Position numbers and translations under genes: made by a program. A stretch of DNA of 64,000 nt from assembly GCA_943787175.1 (NCBI GenBank), contig CALSLK010000007.1:1-64000 (forward strand), given 5' to 3'. The DNA is from an uncultured Alphaproteobacteria bacterium (lineage in GTDB: Bacteria > Pseudomonadota > Alphaproteobacteria > SP197). The first letter of the stretch is position 1. Each line of letters begins with the position of its first letter. The notes beneath the pieces were generated by a model. It did not search any database and had not been told where the DNA came from. It was given only the letters and a program-made list of their open reading frames with translations. This document shows, one piece after another, positions 63,508-64,000 of this stretch.

Positions 63508-64000
63508 TTACATGACCTTGTCGGACAGGCCCGCGGCTTTCTTTACGAACTCCATGGGGCCGTTGAAATCGAAGTTGCGGTAGACCGCGCCCAGATGCGC
63601 GAACGGCGGGGACTGGGCAAACAGCTGGAAAGTGACTTTGTGACCGGCATAGTCGGAGTTCACGAGGTCGCGTCCGAACGCCAGCAACTTGCGGCGGTCA
63701 TCGGACTGCCAGTTGTCGTTGACGTTGTAGAATTTCTCCATCCATTCCTTGGTGTCGGGCGAGTGGAACGACGGGCTGTCTGGTGTGACGCAGATCTGGC
63801 CGCCGCAAAGTTCGCGGGTCAGGTGCATCATGGCCGGAAGTTGCGAGCAGGCCAGCACGCGACCGGTATACAGCAGCGACTGGTTGGGCATCAGGAAGCC
63901 GCCGGGGCTTTTCTGAGCCGTGGCAATGGCACCGGTCATGTGGGCGTTGATGCCTTCGCGGTAACACGCCAGCTGGGCGAGTTTCTCCTGCACAGCCTGC
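63508..64000 (-). CDS. 4-hydroxyphenylacetate 3-monooxygenase (HpaB)-like oxygenase, C-terminal part (partial)
   Basis: The gene runs off the right edge; about 164 C-terminal residues are visible. Seen: CYREGINAHMTGAIATAQKSPGGFLMPNQSLLYTGRVLA, LTRELCGGQICVTPD and KLLAFGRDLVNSDYAGHKVTFQLFAQSPPFAH, all typical of the C-terminal helical domain of two-component FADH2-dependent aromatic hydroxylases. Such enzymes use free reduced flavin, here probably from the flavin reductase downstream. The substrate is a phenol or related ring; the binding residues are outside the window. Confidence 0.88.
   Translation of the reverse strand, partial: QAVQEKLAQLACYREGINAHMTGAIATAQKSPGGFLMPNQSLLYTGRVLACSQLPAMMHLTRELCGGQICVTPDSPSFHSPDTKEWMEKFYNVNDNWQSDDRRKLLAFGRDLVNSDYAGHKVTFQLFAQSPPFAHLGAVYRNFDFNGPMEFVKKAAGLSDKVM

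Noticed and set aside
1..64000. tRNA, rRNA or CRISPR arrays
   Set aside because: I looked through the intergenic gaps and saw no cloverleaf, rRNA signature or regularly spaced direct repeats.

Overview
The window is GC-rich chromosomal DNA from an alphaproteobacterium, probably a heterotroph of the Rhodospirillales/Rhodobacterales type. This rests on a crotonyl-CoA carboxylase/reductase of the ethylmalonyl-CoA pathway, groESL preceded by a CIRCE operator, Tat-type solute-binding proteins, many amine/osmolyte catabolic genes, and dispersed palindromic repeats. I saw no rRNA, tRNA or CRISPR array. About 62 protein genes are supported.

Layout. 0-5 kb: end of an enoyl-CoA hydratase, a tartrate/D-malate dehydrogenase-family enzyme, a lone CoxL-type molybdenum hydroxylase and an M24 peptidase-family protein. 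5-8.7 kb: ABC-F ATPase with a small partner, divergent from threonine synthase. 8.8-13.7 kb: a catabolic operon of a dimethylglycine-dehydrogenase-like flavoprotein with a GcvT-like tail, a HisD/HpsN-type dehydrogenase and a DegT aminotransferase. 13.7-19.2 kb: three small envelope proteins, a hydroxyisobutyrate dehydrogenase-family reductase, an inositol-phosphatase-family enzyme, and a two-gene N,N-dimethylformamidase-like locus. 19.3-21.5 kb: groESL. 22-29.6 kb: a lipoprotein, then a spermidine/putrescine-type ABC importer with two binding proteins, two permeases and one ATPase, followed by an aminotransferase.

29.7-31.6 kb: ccmG, a TlpA-like thioredoxin and ccdA (cytochrome c maturation). 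31.7-39.5 kb: alkyltransferase-like protein, AI-2E-family permease, thioredoxin/NHL protein, ornithine-cyclodeaminase-family enzyme with a Sel1 protein, HhH-GPD glycosylase, small membrane protein and a second aminotransferase. 39.5-46.9 kb: type I secretion ABC exporter and HlyD adaptor, a CHASE2 nucleotide cyclase and a TolC-like channel with a long acidic tail. 47-50.7 kb: ccr and a cobalamin-binding protein that looks like a one-chain glutamate-mutase-type enzyme, with a divergent winged-helix regulator. 51-54 kb: Sel1 mini-protein, LysR/DMT-exporter pair, IS5-type remnant and a pentapeptide-repeat gene between inverted repeats. 54-57 kb: cation/proton antiporter overlapping a Rieske plus GltB-type fusion. 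57-64 kb: class III aminotransferase, secreted protein, TPR protein, endonuclease/phosphatase-fold protein, and an HpaB-flavin reductase-RidA-DUF1028 catabolic group.

Several conserved genes are broken by single-base frameshifts that cluster in patches (0.8, 10.2-10.5, 15.7-17.6, 19.6-21.0, 54.4-57.5, 59.9-61.6 kb), while 22-53 kb shows none. Because both sides of every break stay conserved and even groEL is affected, I read most of these as sequence errors, and give such genes as single coding regions with the breaks noted.
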